Below, piece after piece: positions 51,651 through 62,228 of a stretch of DNA of 64,000 nucleotides. The stretch lies in NCBI GenBank assembly GCA_934248075.1, contig CAKQKH010000006.1:1-64000 (forward strand). Direction: 5' to 3'. Every line of letters starts with the position of its first letter. The first letter of the stretch is position 1. The notes below the pieces were generated by a model. The model was not told the origin of the DNA. It made no database searches and was given only the letters and a program-made list of their open reading frames with translations. The stretch is from an uncultured Alphaproteobacteria bacterium (GTDB taxonomy: Bacteria > Pseudomonadota > Alphaproteobacteria > RF32 > CAG-239). Position numbers and translations under genes: made by a program.

Positions 51651-54600
51651 CTAACGTTTTTTATTAATCAGAGCAAACATCATCGGCACAAACAACGTCG
51701 CCACAAATGTCGATAATATCATACCGCCGATCATACCTGTACCAATGGCATGACGGGAGTTGGCGCCGGCGCCGGTTGAGATTGCCAATGGCAGCACACC
51801 GAAGGTAAAGGCCAAAGAAGTCATCACAATCGGACGAAAACGCAGTCTGGCGGCCTCAATAGCGGCATCAGCGGCCGAAAGCCCCTCTTCCATTTTCATC
51901 ACCGCAAATTCCACAATCAAAATGGCATTTTTGGCGGCCAAACCAATTAGGGTGACCAACCCGACCTGAAAATACAAATCATTTTCCAAGCCGCGCATCC
52001 AAATTGCCAGCAAAGCGCCCAATACGGCAAACGGCACCGACAAAATAACCACAATCGGCAAAGACCATTTTTCGTATTGCGCCGCCAAAATCAGGAAAAT
52101 CATAATCAAACCAAATATAAAGGCCTGAGATGAAGCGCCACCGGCCAATTTTTCCTGATAAGCCGAACCAATCCAGGACAAACTGTAATCTGCGCCCAAA
52201 ACTTTGGCCGCAACCTCCTCCATGGCGGCAATAGCCTGACCGGAAGAATACCCCGGAGCCGGATCACCCAAAACTTTGGCTGCCGGAAAGATATTAAAAC
52301 GGTTAATCAATTCCGGACCGGTTACACGCTCCACCGTAATCAGAGTCGAGAGCGGTACCAACTCGCCGCTGTTAGATTTTACATATACATAGCGCAAATC
52401 GTCGGGCGTGCGACGGAATCTGGACTCTGACTGCAGAGTAACCCTAAAGTTGCGTCCCATATAAGTAAAATCATTGACATAAAGACTGCCGAAAGTTGAC
52501 TGCATAACCGCATAGATTGAGTTAATCGGCACATTCAGCGCTCTTGCCTTTTCGCGATCCAGATCGATTCGATATTGCGGAGTGTTAACCGCAAAAGTAG
52601 TTTTTACATTAGCCAAAGCCGGATGTTGCAAAGCCGCATTGACAAACTCTGTGGTCTTGGCCATAAGTTCTGCCGGAGTTTTACCGGCGCGATTTTGAAT
52701 ATACCCTTCAAAACCACCGGTAGTACTCATACCCATAATCGGCGGCATACTAAAAGCAAACCCGATTCCCTCGGTCTGGCTCATACCCATGCCGGTAAAC
52801 ACTTGCGCCAGCACATCTGCGCTTTGCGAGGCTTTTTTACGCTCAGCCCAGTCTTTAAGGATAATAAAGCTAATGCCTGAATAGGTGTTTTGCGTGGAGG
52901 ACAGCATATTAAAACCATCAATTGTCAAAACATCGGTAACATTAGGATCATTTTGCACCATGCTGGCAATTTTATCAGTAAACTCCACTGTGCGCGGCAA
53001 AGACGACGCCGGCGGCATACTGTATGACATCAACAAATTACCTTGATCTTCATTAGGAACCAAACCGCCCGGAATCGTTCTAAACAACAACAAAATCGCG
53101 ACCACCACCGCCGCAAATCCGCTCATTGCCACAGCTTTATGATTGATAAAAAACCGCACGCCGGCAACATACCAATCCGTAGCTTTGTCAAAGAAAGTAT
53201 TAAACCACTTAAAGAAACCTTTTGGTTCCTTATGCTCGGCATTGGGCTTGATAATAAGCGCGCACAAAGCCGGAGTAAGCGTCAGCGCCACAAACGCCGA
53301 AATCAGCACCGATATGGCGATAGTAACCGAAAATTGCTTATACATCACGCCGGTCATGCCGCCCAAGAAAGCAATCGGCAAAAACACTGATGACAACACC
53401 AAAGCAACAGCCACCACCGGACCGGAAACTTCCATCATGGCCTTGATTGCGGCCTCTCGAGGTGAAAGCTTTTCCTCACTCATCAGGCGCTCTACGTTCT
53501 CCAACACAATGATAGCGTCATCAACCACAATACCAATTGCCAGAATCAAACCGAACAAAGTCAGCAAATTGATTGAAAATCCCAACAAATACATACCGAC
53601 AAAAGCGCCGATAATCGAAACCGGCACCGCCAAAATCGGGATCAAAGTCGCCCGCAAATTTTGCAAAAACAGATACACTACCAAAATAACCAGCAGCACC
53701 GCCTCAAAGAAAGTATGAATCACTTCTTCAATCGATATATTTACAAACAGCGTCGTGTCATAAGGAATTTCATAGACCAAACCGTCAGGGAAGTTTTGCG
53801 ACAATTCCTGCATTTTATTTTTTACCAGCTCGGCAGTTTCCAGCGCGTTTGCCCCCGGTTGCAAATATATGGCAAATGCCACCGCATCTTCGCCGTTAAA
53901 TTTGGATTTAACACTGTAATCCTGCGCGCCCAGCTCGATTCTGGCAACATCTTTCAAACGCAGCATTGCCCCCGAACTATCGGCCGAAAGAATGATATTG
54001 CCAAATTCTTCGGCATTAATCAAACGCCCCTTGGTATTAACCGAATAGGTATAAGCGACTTTTTCGTCCATTGGCTCGTTGCCAAACTGTCCGGCCGCAA
54101 ATTGTGAATTTTGCTCTTGCACCGCCGAAATCACGTCTTGCGGCGTGAGATTATACTCGGCCAGCTTATCCGGCGACAGCCAGATACGCATAGAATAGTC
54201 CTGACTGGCAAACAATGACGCGCTGCCCACACCCTTTATCCGGCGAACTTCATCTAAAACATTAAGCAATGCGTAGTTAGACACATAAATTGTATCATAC
54301 AGCTGGCTGGTTGAGCGCATGGTTACCACTTGCAAAATTGAGTTGGATTTCTGCTCCACCGTTACGCCCTGCTTGGTAACCTCGGCCGGCAGTTTGGAGG
54401 TTGCCGCCTGCACTTTATTGTTAACATCAATCGTCGCCTGATCAGGATCCGTGCCAATCTCAAACACCACGCCAATCGTCAGATATCCTTGCGAGGTGGC
54501 GTTTGAATACATATAAATCATGTCTTTTACGCCATTGATTTCCTGCTCCAACGGCGCGGCGACCGTATCAGCCAAAACCTCTGCCGTAGCACCGGGATAA

Positions 54601-54746
54601 ACCGCCGAAATCTGAATCTCGGTCGGCACAATATTTGGATATTGCTCCACCGGCAGAACTTTCATTGAAACCAGACCGGCCAAAACAATAACCAATGAAA
54701 TCACTGTCGCAAAGATCGGCCTGCCAATAAAAAACTTAGAAAACAT
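51651..54746 (-). CDS. RND multidrug efflux transporter (HAE1, AcrB-like)
   Basis: Inner-membrane proton-driven pump, 1031 residues. Start [41 protein letters not shown] is the HAE1 signature of TM1. Motif A and the TM4 relay [18 protein letters not shown] near residue 400 hold the paired Asp residues. [15 protein letters not shown] and [13 protein letters not shown] segments mark the second half. The porter domains are complete. It starts 11 bases after the adaptor gene and forms a pump with it; no TolC-type outer-membrane channel gene is in the window. Its stop codon abuts hairpin element C. Confidence 0.95.
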   Translation of the reverse strand: MFSKFFIGRPIFATVISLVIVLAGLVSMKVLPVEQYPNIVPTEIQISAVYPGATAEVLADTVAAPLEQEINGVKDMIYMYSNATSQGYLTIGVVFEIGTDPDQATIDVNNKVQAATSKLPAEVTKQGVTVEQKSNSILQVVTMRSTSQLYDTIYVSNYALLNVLDEVRRIKGVGSASLFASQDYSMRIWLSPDKLAEYNLTPQDVISAVQEQNSQFAAGQFGNEPMDEKVAYTYSVNTKGRLINAEEFGNIILSADSSGAMLRLKDVARIELGAQDYSVKSKFNGEDAVAFAIYLQPGANALETAELVKNKMQELSQNFPDGLVYEIPYDTTLFVNISIEEVIHTFFEAVLLVILVVYLFLQNLRATLIPILAVPVSIIGAFVGMYLLGFSINLLTLFGLILAIGIVVDDAIIVLENVERLMSEEKLSPREAAIKAMMEVSGPVVAVALVLSSVFLPIAFLGGMTGVMYKQFSVTIAISVLISAFVALTLTPALCALIIKPNAEHKEPKGFFKWFNTFFDKATDWYVAGVRFFINHKAVAMSGFAAVVVAILLLFRTIPGGLVPNEDQGNLLMSYSMPPASSLPRTVEFTDKIASMVQNDPNVTDVLTIDGFNMLSSTQNTYSGISFIILKDWAERKKASQSADVLAQVFTGMGMSQTEGIGFAFSMPPIMGMSTTGGFEGYIQNRAGKTPAELMAKTTEFVNAALQHPALANVKTTFAVNTPQYRIDLDREKARALNVPINSIYAVMQSTFGSLYVNDFTYMGRNFRVTLQSESRFRRTPDDLRYVYVKSNSGELVPLSTLITVERVTGPELINRFNIFPAAKVLGDPAPGYSSGQAIAAMEEVAAKVLGADYSLSWIGSAYQEKLAGGASSQAFIFGLIMIFLILAAQYEKWSLPIVVILSVPFAVLGALLAIWMRGLENDLYFQVGLVTLIGLAAKNAILIVEFAVMKMEEGLSAADAAIEAARLRFRPIVMTSLAFTFGVLPLAISTGAGANSRHAIGTGMIGGMILSTFVATLFVPMMFALINKKR

Positions 54747-54757
54747 TGTTTATATCC

Positions 54758-55897
54758 TTATTTTTCGTTACCCTGCTCAATTACCGGATTAACCTTAACC
54801 CCCGGACGCAGTTTCATCAAATCACCGATAACCACCTTATCGCCGGCCTTAAGCCCGTCATCAATAATCCAGCCGTTGTCTTTGGTCATAACTCCGGTGC
54901 GCACATTAACCATTTCCACCGTATCATCAGCTTTAACCCGATATACAAATGAACCGCTTGCGCCCTGCATAACCGCAGACTGAGGCACAACCAATGCATC
55001 TATGCGGGTCAACCCTTCCAATACCAAGCGCAAAAACTGCCCCGGCCGCAGGCGTTTTTCCGGATTGGGGAATACCGCGCGCAACTTCAAAGTACCGGTT
55101 TTTTCATCAATGCTTGGATTAACAAAGTTGATTTGCCCGTCCAGCGGATAAAGCTCGTCATTGCCGGTTTTTACTTTGGCGGTAACCTCGCTTTTGTTTT
55201 GCGGATTGCGCACCAAACCCCGATCGATCATATTAGCCAAAGAAGATATATCGCTCTCTGAGGCCGAGAATATAACATAAATCGGATCAAGCTGAGTGAT
55301 ACTGGTCAGCAAACCATTAGCCGAAATCAGACTTCCCTCTGACTGCGCCTCCAAACTGGTAATTCCGCTGATTGGAGCTTTTACGGTCGTGTAGTCCAGA
55401 TTGAGCTGGGCAGAATCAACTTCCGCTTTGGCCATAGCATTGGCTGCCCGCAAAGAATCCAGATTAGCTCTGGCTTCATCGCGATTTTTTTCACTAACAA
55501 CTCTTTCGGCAAAAAGTTTATCAATCCGTTTCCACTGGGTTTCAGCCGCCGAAAGTTTGGCCTGATTTTGCGCTAACTTGGCTTTAGCTTGCGCCAACGC
55601 AACCTCAAACGGCGCCGGATCTATCTGGAACAAAACCTGTCCGTCCTCGACCTGCGAACCCTCAACATAGTTGCGTTTGAGCAAAATTCCGCCCACTCTG
55701 GCGCGAACCTCGGTTTCTTTGGAGCCTTGCGCGCGAGCAGAAAACTCAAAACTCAGCGGGATATCCCGCGGTTGCAAAACACTAACCTCAACATTGGGGA
55801 CTTGCGCGGTTTTTTGTTTATTGTCCTTGTTTTCAAAACATCCGCCCAAGATTGCCACCGCCGCCACAACCAGCATTGTTTTCTTTATGACTATCAT
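54758..55897 (-). CDS. RND efflux periplasmic adaptor (membrane-fusion protein)
   Basis: Links the RND pump to an outer-membrane channel. 379 residues with a lipoprotein signal (MLVVAAVAILGGC, lipidation Cys near 20). The lipoyl and hairpin domains (residues 60-200) have VRARVGGILLKRNYVEGSQVEDGQVLFQIDPAPFEVALAQAKA, a strong AcrA/MexA signature, then the beta-barrel (LRPGQFLRLVLEG near 285) and membrane-proximal domain. ATG follows GAGAGG at good spacing. Cotranscribed with the pump gene. Confidence 0.95.
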   Translation of the reverse strand: MIVIKKTMLVVAAVAILGGCFENKDNKQKTAQVPNVEVSVLQPRDIPLSFEFSARAQGSKETEVRARVGGILLKRNYVEGSQVEDGQVLFQIDPAPFEVALAQAKAKLAQNQAKLSAAETQWKRIDKLFAERVVSEKNRDEARANLDSLRAANAMAKAEVDSAQLNLDYTTVKAPISGITSLEAQSEGSLISANGLLTSITQLDPIYVIFSASESDISSLANMIDRGLVRNPQNKSEVTAKVKTGNDELYPLDGQINFVNPSIDEKTGTLKLRAVFPNPEKRLRPGQFLRLVLEGLTRIDALVVPQSAVMQGASGSFVYRVKADDTVEMVNVRTGVMTKDNGWIIDDGLKAGDKVVIGDLMKLRPGVKVNPVIEQGNEK

Positions 55898-56104
55898 CTT
55901 ATAAACCTCTCATCTTTTAATAAAATCTTTTACTAAAGCGTACAATAATTTAGCTAATTTTCCAGCGTTTTTTAAGACTGTGGATATATCAAAATCACTT
56001 TCCACTCCGTAAGTTTTATTGAAAAAGCACCATCACTGATTAGTTATACGGACAGTTGACTACATTGGCGGACTTTGCGTTAACTTATTTTTAGGAGATA
56101 AAAT

Positions 56105-56689
56105 ATGACTGAAGGCGTTCGTTTTCCGACTTTTGCGTTTATTACCGGCGGTGCCGGACAAGCTGATGACGGTATTCCGCCGCAACCATTTGAGACCTTT
56201 TGTTACGACTCGGCTCTCATGCAGGCCAAAATAGAGAATTTTAACGTTGTTCCCTACACCTCGGTTCTGCCCAAAGAGCTGCATGGCAAAATTCTGCCGC
56301 TTAATGACAAAATCGTCAGCCAGTTTAAGCATGGCGCTGTTTTGGAGGTGATTATGGCCGGACACGGCGCTAATCGTGATCAGCACAAAGCCATTGCCAC
56401 CGGCCTCGGCGTTTGCTGGGGCAAAGACAAAAAAGGCGAGCTTATCGGCGGTTGGGCTGCTGAATACGTGGAGTTTTTTGATACCTATATTGATGATGAA
56501 ATTGCCAAAGGTCACGCCGAAATGTGGCTAAACAAATCTTTGAATCATGAGCTGGCCATTCGCGATGTTGAAAAACATTCAGAATTTCAAATGTGGCACA
56601 ATTATATCAACATCACCCAACAATTTGGCTACTCTCTAACCGCCATGGGATTCTTAAACTTTGAACACGCCGCTCCGGCGCAAGCATAA
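56105..56689 (+). CDS. Pyruvoyl-dependent arginine decarboxylase (AaxB-like)
   Basis: Converts arginine to agmatine and CO2 with a self-made pyruvoyl group. The 194-residue proenzyme has the self-cleavage site YTSVLP with Thr 52 and Ser 53, the same residues and numbering reported for chlamydial AaxB (archaeal enzymes use Ser-Ser). Nearby [22 protein letters not shown] and [13 protein letters not shown] fit the PvlArgDC fold. Start has TAGGAGATAAA. The next gene, 73 bases on, is an amino-acid antiporter, so the pair would exchange arginine for agmatine and consume cytosolic protons. The enzyme family is secure; use in acid resistance or arginine starvation of a host is inference. Confidence 0.88.
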   Translation: MTEGVRFPTFAFITGGAGQADDGIPPQPFETFCYDSALMQAKIENFNVVPYTSVLPKELHGKILPLNDKIVSQFKHGAVLEVIMAGHGANRDQHKAIATGLGVCWGKDKKGELIGGWAAEYVEFFDTYIDDEIAKGHAEMWLNKSLNHELAIRDVEKHSEFQMWHNYINITQQFGYSLTAMGFLNFEHAAPAQA

Positions 56690-56699
56690 AATCTGGCCG

Positions 56700-56738
56700 A
56701 TATCCCCAAAGCAACGCTTATTGTTTTGGGGATATTTT
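56700..56738 (+). terminator. Hairpin between the decarboxylase and antiporter genes
   Basis: ATATCCCCAAA pairs with TTTGGGGATAT around 14 bases, followed by four T. As an internal terminator it would lower antiporter transcription relative to the decarboxylase; as an mRNA processing or stability structure it could do the same. Confidence 0.6.
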
Positions 56739-56762
56739 GCCGCAACAAAAGGAATGTAGATT

Positions 56763-58241
56763 ATGAAAACTCCCAAATTATCCTCTACTCCGGCAGCCGC
56801 CGGCAACGCAAATGGGCTTGGAGTTTTGGCGCTGGCGGCAATTGTTGTCAGCTCCATGCTGGGCGGCGGCATTTACAGCCTGCCGCAAAATATGGCTGCC
56901 GGAGCTTCTGCCGGTGCCGTCATGTTGGCCTGGCTGATAACCGGTTTTGGCATTTTCTTTATTGCCCGTACTTTTTCTATTCTTTCTTTGGCCAAGCCGG
57001 ATCTCAAAACCGGAATTTATTCTTACAGCCGCGCCGGATTCGGCCCCTATGCCGGCTTTACCATCGGCTGGTCTTATTGGTTGTGTCAGGTTTGCGGCAA
57101 CGTCGGTTATGCCGTCATCACCATGGACGCCTTAAATTACTTCTTTCCGCCCCATTTTGCCGGAGGCAACAATCTCGCCTCGATCATCGGCGGTTCGCTG
57201 ATTATCTGGGGTTTTAACTATCTGGTTTTACGCGGAGTCAAACAAGCCAGCATTGTCAACACCATCGGCACCGTCATCAAGATTGTGCCGCTTGTCTTGT
57301 TTATTCTGATAATGCTGTTTATGTTTCATTATTCCAAATTTGACTTTGACTTCTGGGGAGAGGCCGTTGCCACCAAAATCAAACTCGGCGGACTTGGCGC
57401 CCAAATCAAAAGCACCATGCTGGTTACACTTTGGGCCTTTATTGGCATTGAGGGCGCCGTGGTTATGTCTAACCGCGCCAAAAGCCCGCAAGACGTAGGT
57501 TCCGCCACTATTCTTGGTTTTATCGGCTGTTGGATTATTTATGTTCTTCTCTCTCTGTTGCCGTTTGGATATATGACTCAAGAACAACTGGCCGCTATTG
57601 CCAACCCCTCGACTGCCGGAATATTAGAGCAGGCTATCGGCCGCCCCGGAGCTTGGCTGATGAATATCGGCCTTTTGGTTTCGGTACTCACCAGCTGGTT
57701 GGCCTGGACCATGGTTACCGCCGAGATTCCGCAGGCAGCAGCTCAAGACGGAACTTTTCCTAAAATATTCACCACCGAAAACCAAAATGGCTCTCCTTCG
57801 GTGTCGCTGATTGTGACCAGCGTCGCCATGCAGCTGTTTTTGCTGTTGGTATATTTTTCCAACAACGCCTGGAACACCATGTTGTCGATTACCAGCGTTA
57901 TGGTTTTGCCGGCTTATTTTACCTCTTGCGCTTATCTCTGGAAATTGTGCGAAGACGGCGAATTTCCCAACAATCTGATCTTTAGGCGCGCCGGTTCTCT
58001 CATAACCTCAATCATCGGCGCGGCTTATGCCCTGTGGCTGATTTACGCCGCCGGCTTAAATTATCTGCTTATGGCTGTGGTTATCATCGCTTTGGGTATT
58101 CCGGTGTTTGTCTGGGCGCGCAAACAAAATCACCCCGAGGCTCCCGCTTTTAGTCCTCGCGAATGTTTTGGCGCTGTGGTTTTAATATTGGTGGCATTGT
58201 TCGCAATCTACGCCTTTGTCCGCGGAATTATCAGCCTTTAA
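56763..58241 (+). CDS. Arginine/agmatine-type amino-acid antiporter (APC superfamily)
   Basis: Twelve-helix APC-superfamily transporter, 492 residues, of the basic amino acid/polyamine antiporter group (ArcD/AdiC/AaxC). The TM1 motif MLGGGIYSLPQNMAAGAS near residue 35 and TM6 GLGAQIKSTMLVTLWAFIGIEGAVVMSNRAKSPQDVG near 200 are diagnostic. Its ATG follows a GGAATGTAG leader after a hairpin. Coupling with the decarboxylase indicates exchange of external arginine for internal agmatine. Ornithine or lysine as alternate substrates cannot be excluded. Confidence 0.87.
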   Translation: MKTPKLSSTPAAAGNANGLGVLALAAIVVSSMLGGGIYSLPQNMAAGASAGAVMLAWLITGFGIFFIARTFSILSLAKPDLKTGIYSYSRAGFGPYAGFTIGWSYWLCQVCGNVGYAVITMDALNYFFPPHFAGGNNLASIIGGSLIIWGFNYLVLRGVKQASIVNTIGTVIKIVPLVLFILIMLFMFHYSKFDFDFWGEAVATKIKLGGLGAQIKSTMLVTLWAFIGIEGAVVMSNRAKSPQDVGSATILGFIGCWIIYVLLSLLPFGYMTQEQLAAIANPSTAGILEQAIGRPGAWLMNIGLLVSVLTSWLAWTMVTAEIPQAAAQDGTFPKIFTTENQNGSPSVSLIVTSVAMQLFLLLVYFSNNAWNTMLSITSVMVLPAYFTSCAYLWKLCEDGEFPNNLIFRRAGSLITSIIGAAYALWLIYAAGLNYLLMAVVIIALGIPVFVWARKQNHPEAPAFSPRECFGAVVLILVALFAIYAFVRGIISL

Positions 58242-58250
58242 GCTGAACCT

Positions 58251-58283
58251 GACCCTCTTGGTATTGCCTGAGAGGGTCTTTTT
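58251..58283 (+). terminator. Terminator of the decarboxylase-antiporter operon
   Basis: GACCCTCT pairs with AGAGGGTC around 12 bases, then TTTTT. Confidence 0.9.
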
Positions 58284-58386
58284 GTCAATTTTGTGCAAAA
58301 AACTTCTTGCCATAAAGACAAAAATATGTTAAAAAGTAAATAATCAATTATAAAATATAAATTATTAACTATAAAAAACAAATAAA

Positions 58387-58800
58387 ATGAAAAAATTTTT
58401 TCAAATCGTGGTCTATGCGACCATTTTAATTTCTGTTATCTTTATGGCTACATCAGTGATCATGCACACAACAAAGTTTAAACTGTTGGTGCAGATTGCC
58501 CTACTGATAGCTGGCGCTTTCGGCGGTCTTTATGGTTTGATACGATGCGTTGTCATCAAAGCCGAGAAAATCAGAAAGGGTTCAAACAACACCCCCATTT
58601 GGGCATGCTTGGGCTTTTTCTTGATTGAAATTGCTTTAACAGCGGGGTGCATATACCTGATATTCCATATCTGGAGTGTTCGTGATATATTAAACGCCGA
58701 ACTGGCAACCCTCCTTTCTGGAGCTATTGTCTATGAGCTTACGCATCGCAGGAAGCCAGCAAAGAAACAACCCGCGCCGGAAAACCAACAACAGGCGTAG
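58387..58800 (+). CDS. Small membrane protein, unknown
   Basis: 137 residues with about four hydrophobic segments (5-27, 34-55, 71-91 and 99-117) and a basic, Pro/Gln-rich C-terminal tail (RRKPAKKQPAPENQQQA). No Shine-Dalgarno precedes the ATG; the leader is nearly pure A/T. AT-rich relative to the antiporter gene. It has its own terminator at 58807-58844. No family recognised. Confidence 0.6.
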   Translation: MKKFFQIVVYATILISVIFMATSVIMHTTKFKLLVQIALLIAGAFGGLYGLIRCVVIKAEKIRKGSNNTPIWACLGFFLIEIALTAGCIYLIFHIWSVRDILNAELATLLSGAIVYELTHRRKPAKKQPAPENQQQA

Positions 58801-58806
58801 ATGAAT

Positions 58807-58844
58807 CAAAAAAAGAGGCTCTTTGGACAAGAACCTCTTTTTTT
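58807..58844 (+). terminator. Terminator of the 58.4-kb membrane-protein gene
   Basis: AAAAAGAGG pairs with CCTCTTTTT around 15 bases, flanked by A- and T-runs on both strands, so it may also end the converging gene. Confidence 0.85.
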
Positions 58845-58855
58845 GTTGCTCATTT

Positions 58856-59341
58856 TCATTCGACTATCAGATAATCAGCATCAAGATTGCGGAATTTCCG
58901 CTCATGCAAACGCTGAATCAGCGGCTGAAAACGTTCTCGTGAAACCAGCAGACAACGACCGCTGTAAACGATCCTCGGCGGACAAAGTTCCTGCGCAATC
59001 TGCTTAATCACATCTCGCAAAGGACTACCGCCAATTGAGCGAACATTAGCGGCCAAACCCGATTTTTTAACATTATCCGCCAGAAAATCAGAAACATGTT
59101 TGTCTTCAGCCAGTGCCATAACCAGCAACATATCTCTCACACTGTTTATATGTCTGGTTGGCCCCCACTGACCATACAACAAGTTCATGCTTTGCCACAC
59201 GCAATAGCTATCCAGCAAAGTCCGCAAAACATCGCCGCAAATAATAACATGATCATAGTTTTCTATGTCCTGAATGCCATTTGCTCCCCTGACCTTGTCA
59301 GAAAAACTGGCGGCATCATACCGATAAATTTTTTCATTCAT
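58856..59341 (-). CDS. Unknown protein, 161 residues
   Basis: No family recognised. The product has no signal peptide; DHVIICGDVLRTLLDSYCVWQSMNLLYGQWG near residue 30 and CPPRIVYSGRCLLVSRERFQPLIQRL near 118 are its most distinctive parts. A short Ser/Gly loop (IGGSPLRDVIKQIA) lies between. No clear ribosome-binding site before the ATG. It ends just after the 58807-58844 terminator. A hairpin element (copy D) lies upstream of its start. Confidence 0.55.
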   Translation of the reverse strand: MNEKIYRYDAASFSDKVRGANGIQDIENYDHVIICGDVLRTLLDSYCVWQSMNLLYGQWGPTRHINSVRDMLLVMALAEDKHVSDFLADNVKKSGLAANVRSIGGSPLRDVIKQIAQELCPPRIVYSGRCLLVSRERFQPLIQRLHERKFRNLDADYLIVE

Positions 59342-59432
59342 AATATGCTAATTAGAAATACTAATTTCGGAATAACATCTATTATCCCAAATTGCAAGCG
59401 ATTTTAGACAAAATTTTATTATATATCTCTTG

Positions 59433-59494
59433 CGAAGGTGGAGAATGGTATAGATTTTCCGAGACCGAACCAAATGCCTCTAGATGTGCTGTTA
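59433..59494. repeat. Interspersed hairpin element, copy D (internally deleted)
   Basis: Outer stem CGAAGGTG/CACCTTCG perfect, then the GAG/ATA loop, AATGGTAT/TGTGCTGTT (with G-T pairs) and GA. Between them lies TTTTCCGAGACCGAACCAAATG, followed by CCTCTAGATG, which aligns base for base with the right half of B2. The left half of the inner stem and the apical loop are missing, about 65 bases. It lies 20 bases 3' of the nitroreductase stop codon. Confidence 0.75.
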
Positions 59495-59514
59495 TACACC
59501 TTCGGTACTTATAG

Positions 59515-60030
59515 CTACCAGATATTATAATGAATTTTACCTTCATCAAACCGATTCTTCGGCTGGGCCGGTGCTTGGGACGGATAACCGGCAACAATCA
59601 AAGCCAAGGGCTTAATGTTGGCTGGCAAACCTAACAAATCTTGAAATTGTTTCATTCGGTCGGCATAAGGATAGATGGCGCACCAGCAACCGCCCAACCC
59701 GCGCCCGTGTAATGCCAAGAGCAGATTTTCGGTAGCGGCAGAACAATCAATCGGCCAAAAGCCCTTGTCGCATTCTTTGTTTTCATCGCCGCAAACCACT
59801 ATGGCCGCGGAGGCATCTTTCAAAAACGAAGCGTGTGGATGAATATTTACAATATCCGCCTTAAGTCTGGCGTCATCAACCACAACAAATTCCCAGGGCT
59901 GTTTGTTGCAGCCGGAAGGGGCGTACATCGCAATTTTTAAGACATCTTCCATATCTTGTTTGCTAATGATTTTGTTTGGCTCAAACTGGCGCACCGAGCG
60001 TCTGGTAAGTAATCCCGCTTCTAAAAACAT
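59515..60030 (-). CDS. Nitroreductase-family FMN oxidoreductase
   Basis: Start set at ATG 60030 with AAGGAGAAAGCA upstream; a longer frame from 60117 has no support. 171 residues of the nitroreductase/BluB-like fold: TRRSVRQFEPNKIISKQDMEDVLKIAMYAPSGCNKQPWEFVVVDD near residue 8 (FMN phosphate-contact Arg-Ser-x-Arg), SAATENLLLALHGRGLGGCWCA near 97 and LALIVAGYPSQ near 142. Reduces flavin- or nitro-type substrates with NAD(P)H; the physiological substrate is unknown. Downstream of the ATP synthase genes but separated by a terminator. Confidence 0.88.
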   Translation of the reverse strand: MFLEAGLLTRRSVRQFEPNKIISKQDMEDVLKIAMYAPSGCNKQPWEFVVVDDARLKADIVNIHPHASFLKDASAAIVVCGDENKECDKGFWPIDCSAATENLLLALHGRGLGGCWCAIYPYADRMKQFQDLLGLPANIKPLALIVAGYPSQAPAQPKNRFDEGKIHYNIW

Positions 60031-60100
60031 TGCTTTCTCCTTGATAAAATTTATATATGTTAGATAGGGCTGAAATTGCTGACTTGCAAGAGCCGTTATA

Positions 60101-60133
60101 AAAAAATAACACCGCACGAGGCGGTGTTGTTTT
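60101..60133 (-). terminator. Terminator of the ATP synthase operon
   Basis: AACACCGC pairs with GCGGTGTT around ACGAG; the minus-strand side runs into ATTTTTTT. Directly after the atpC stop codon. Confidence 0.92.
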
Positions 60134-60570
60134 TATTGTTTCTTGAAAGCCAAACGGCCGGATTTTCGCGCATAGACTCGCAACGAGCGCAGATAACGAC
60201 GACGAGCGCCGCGCATATGATCGACAATCATCTCGTAGAAGAGTTTCTCAACTTCATCATGAGCCTGCTCAACCCGTTCTTTAGCCAGATTAATAGTGAT
60301 TTCCGCCGCCGGAACAACCTTCTGAGTTAAGATTTTGCAATGATTCTGCGCAACGTCAGCCACCCCGGAATAAATAAAAAACTTCTCTTTCTGAGTATTG
60401 GCGCGACCGGAAATTTCCAAAACTCCGAAATCCAGCACAAACACGCTCGGCGCCCTCTCAGGCAGAACCTCAATCGGCGCCCGCACAGCCGGAATAATCA
60501 CACCGGAAACACTTTTTTCCAAGAATACTCCTGTCGGTGACTCGATTGTCAGTTTTAATTCATTGCTCAT
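60133..60570 (-). CDS. atpC: F1F0 ATP synthase epsilon subunit
   Basis: Rotor-stalk subunit that couples and regulates F1. 145 residues. N-terminal beta sandwich: LKLTIESPTGVFLEKSVSGVIIPAVRAPIEVLPERAPSVFVLDFGVLEI has the usual framework, though the family's G-x2-G...L turn is divergent. The C-terminal helices end in basic RRYLRSLRVYARKSGRLAFKKQ. Last gene of the operon, 43 bases after atpD. Confidence 0.88.
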   Translation of the reverse strand: MSNELKLTIESPTGVFLEKSVSGVIIPAVRAPIEVLPERAPSVFVLDFGVLEISGRANTQKEKFFIYSGVADVAQNHCKILTQKVVPAAEITINLAKERVEQAHDEVEKLFYEMIVDHMRGARRRYLRSLRVYARKSGRLAFKKQ

Positions 60571-60612
60571 AACTTAACCTCACAACACTCATCTAACGCA
60601 AGTTTAGAGTCT

Positions 60613-62199
<1,587 letters not shown>

Positions 62200-62228
62200 T
62201 TAAGTTTCTCCTCATAAAATTCATTTTA

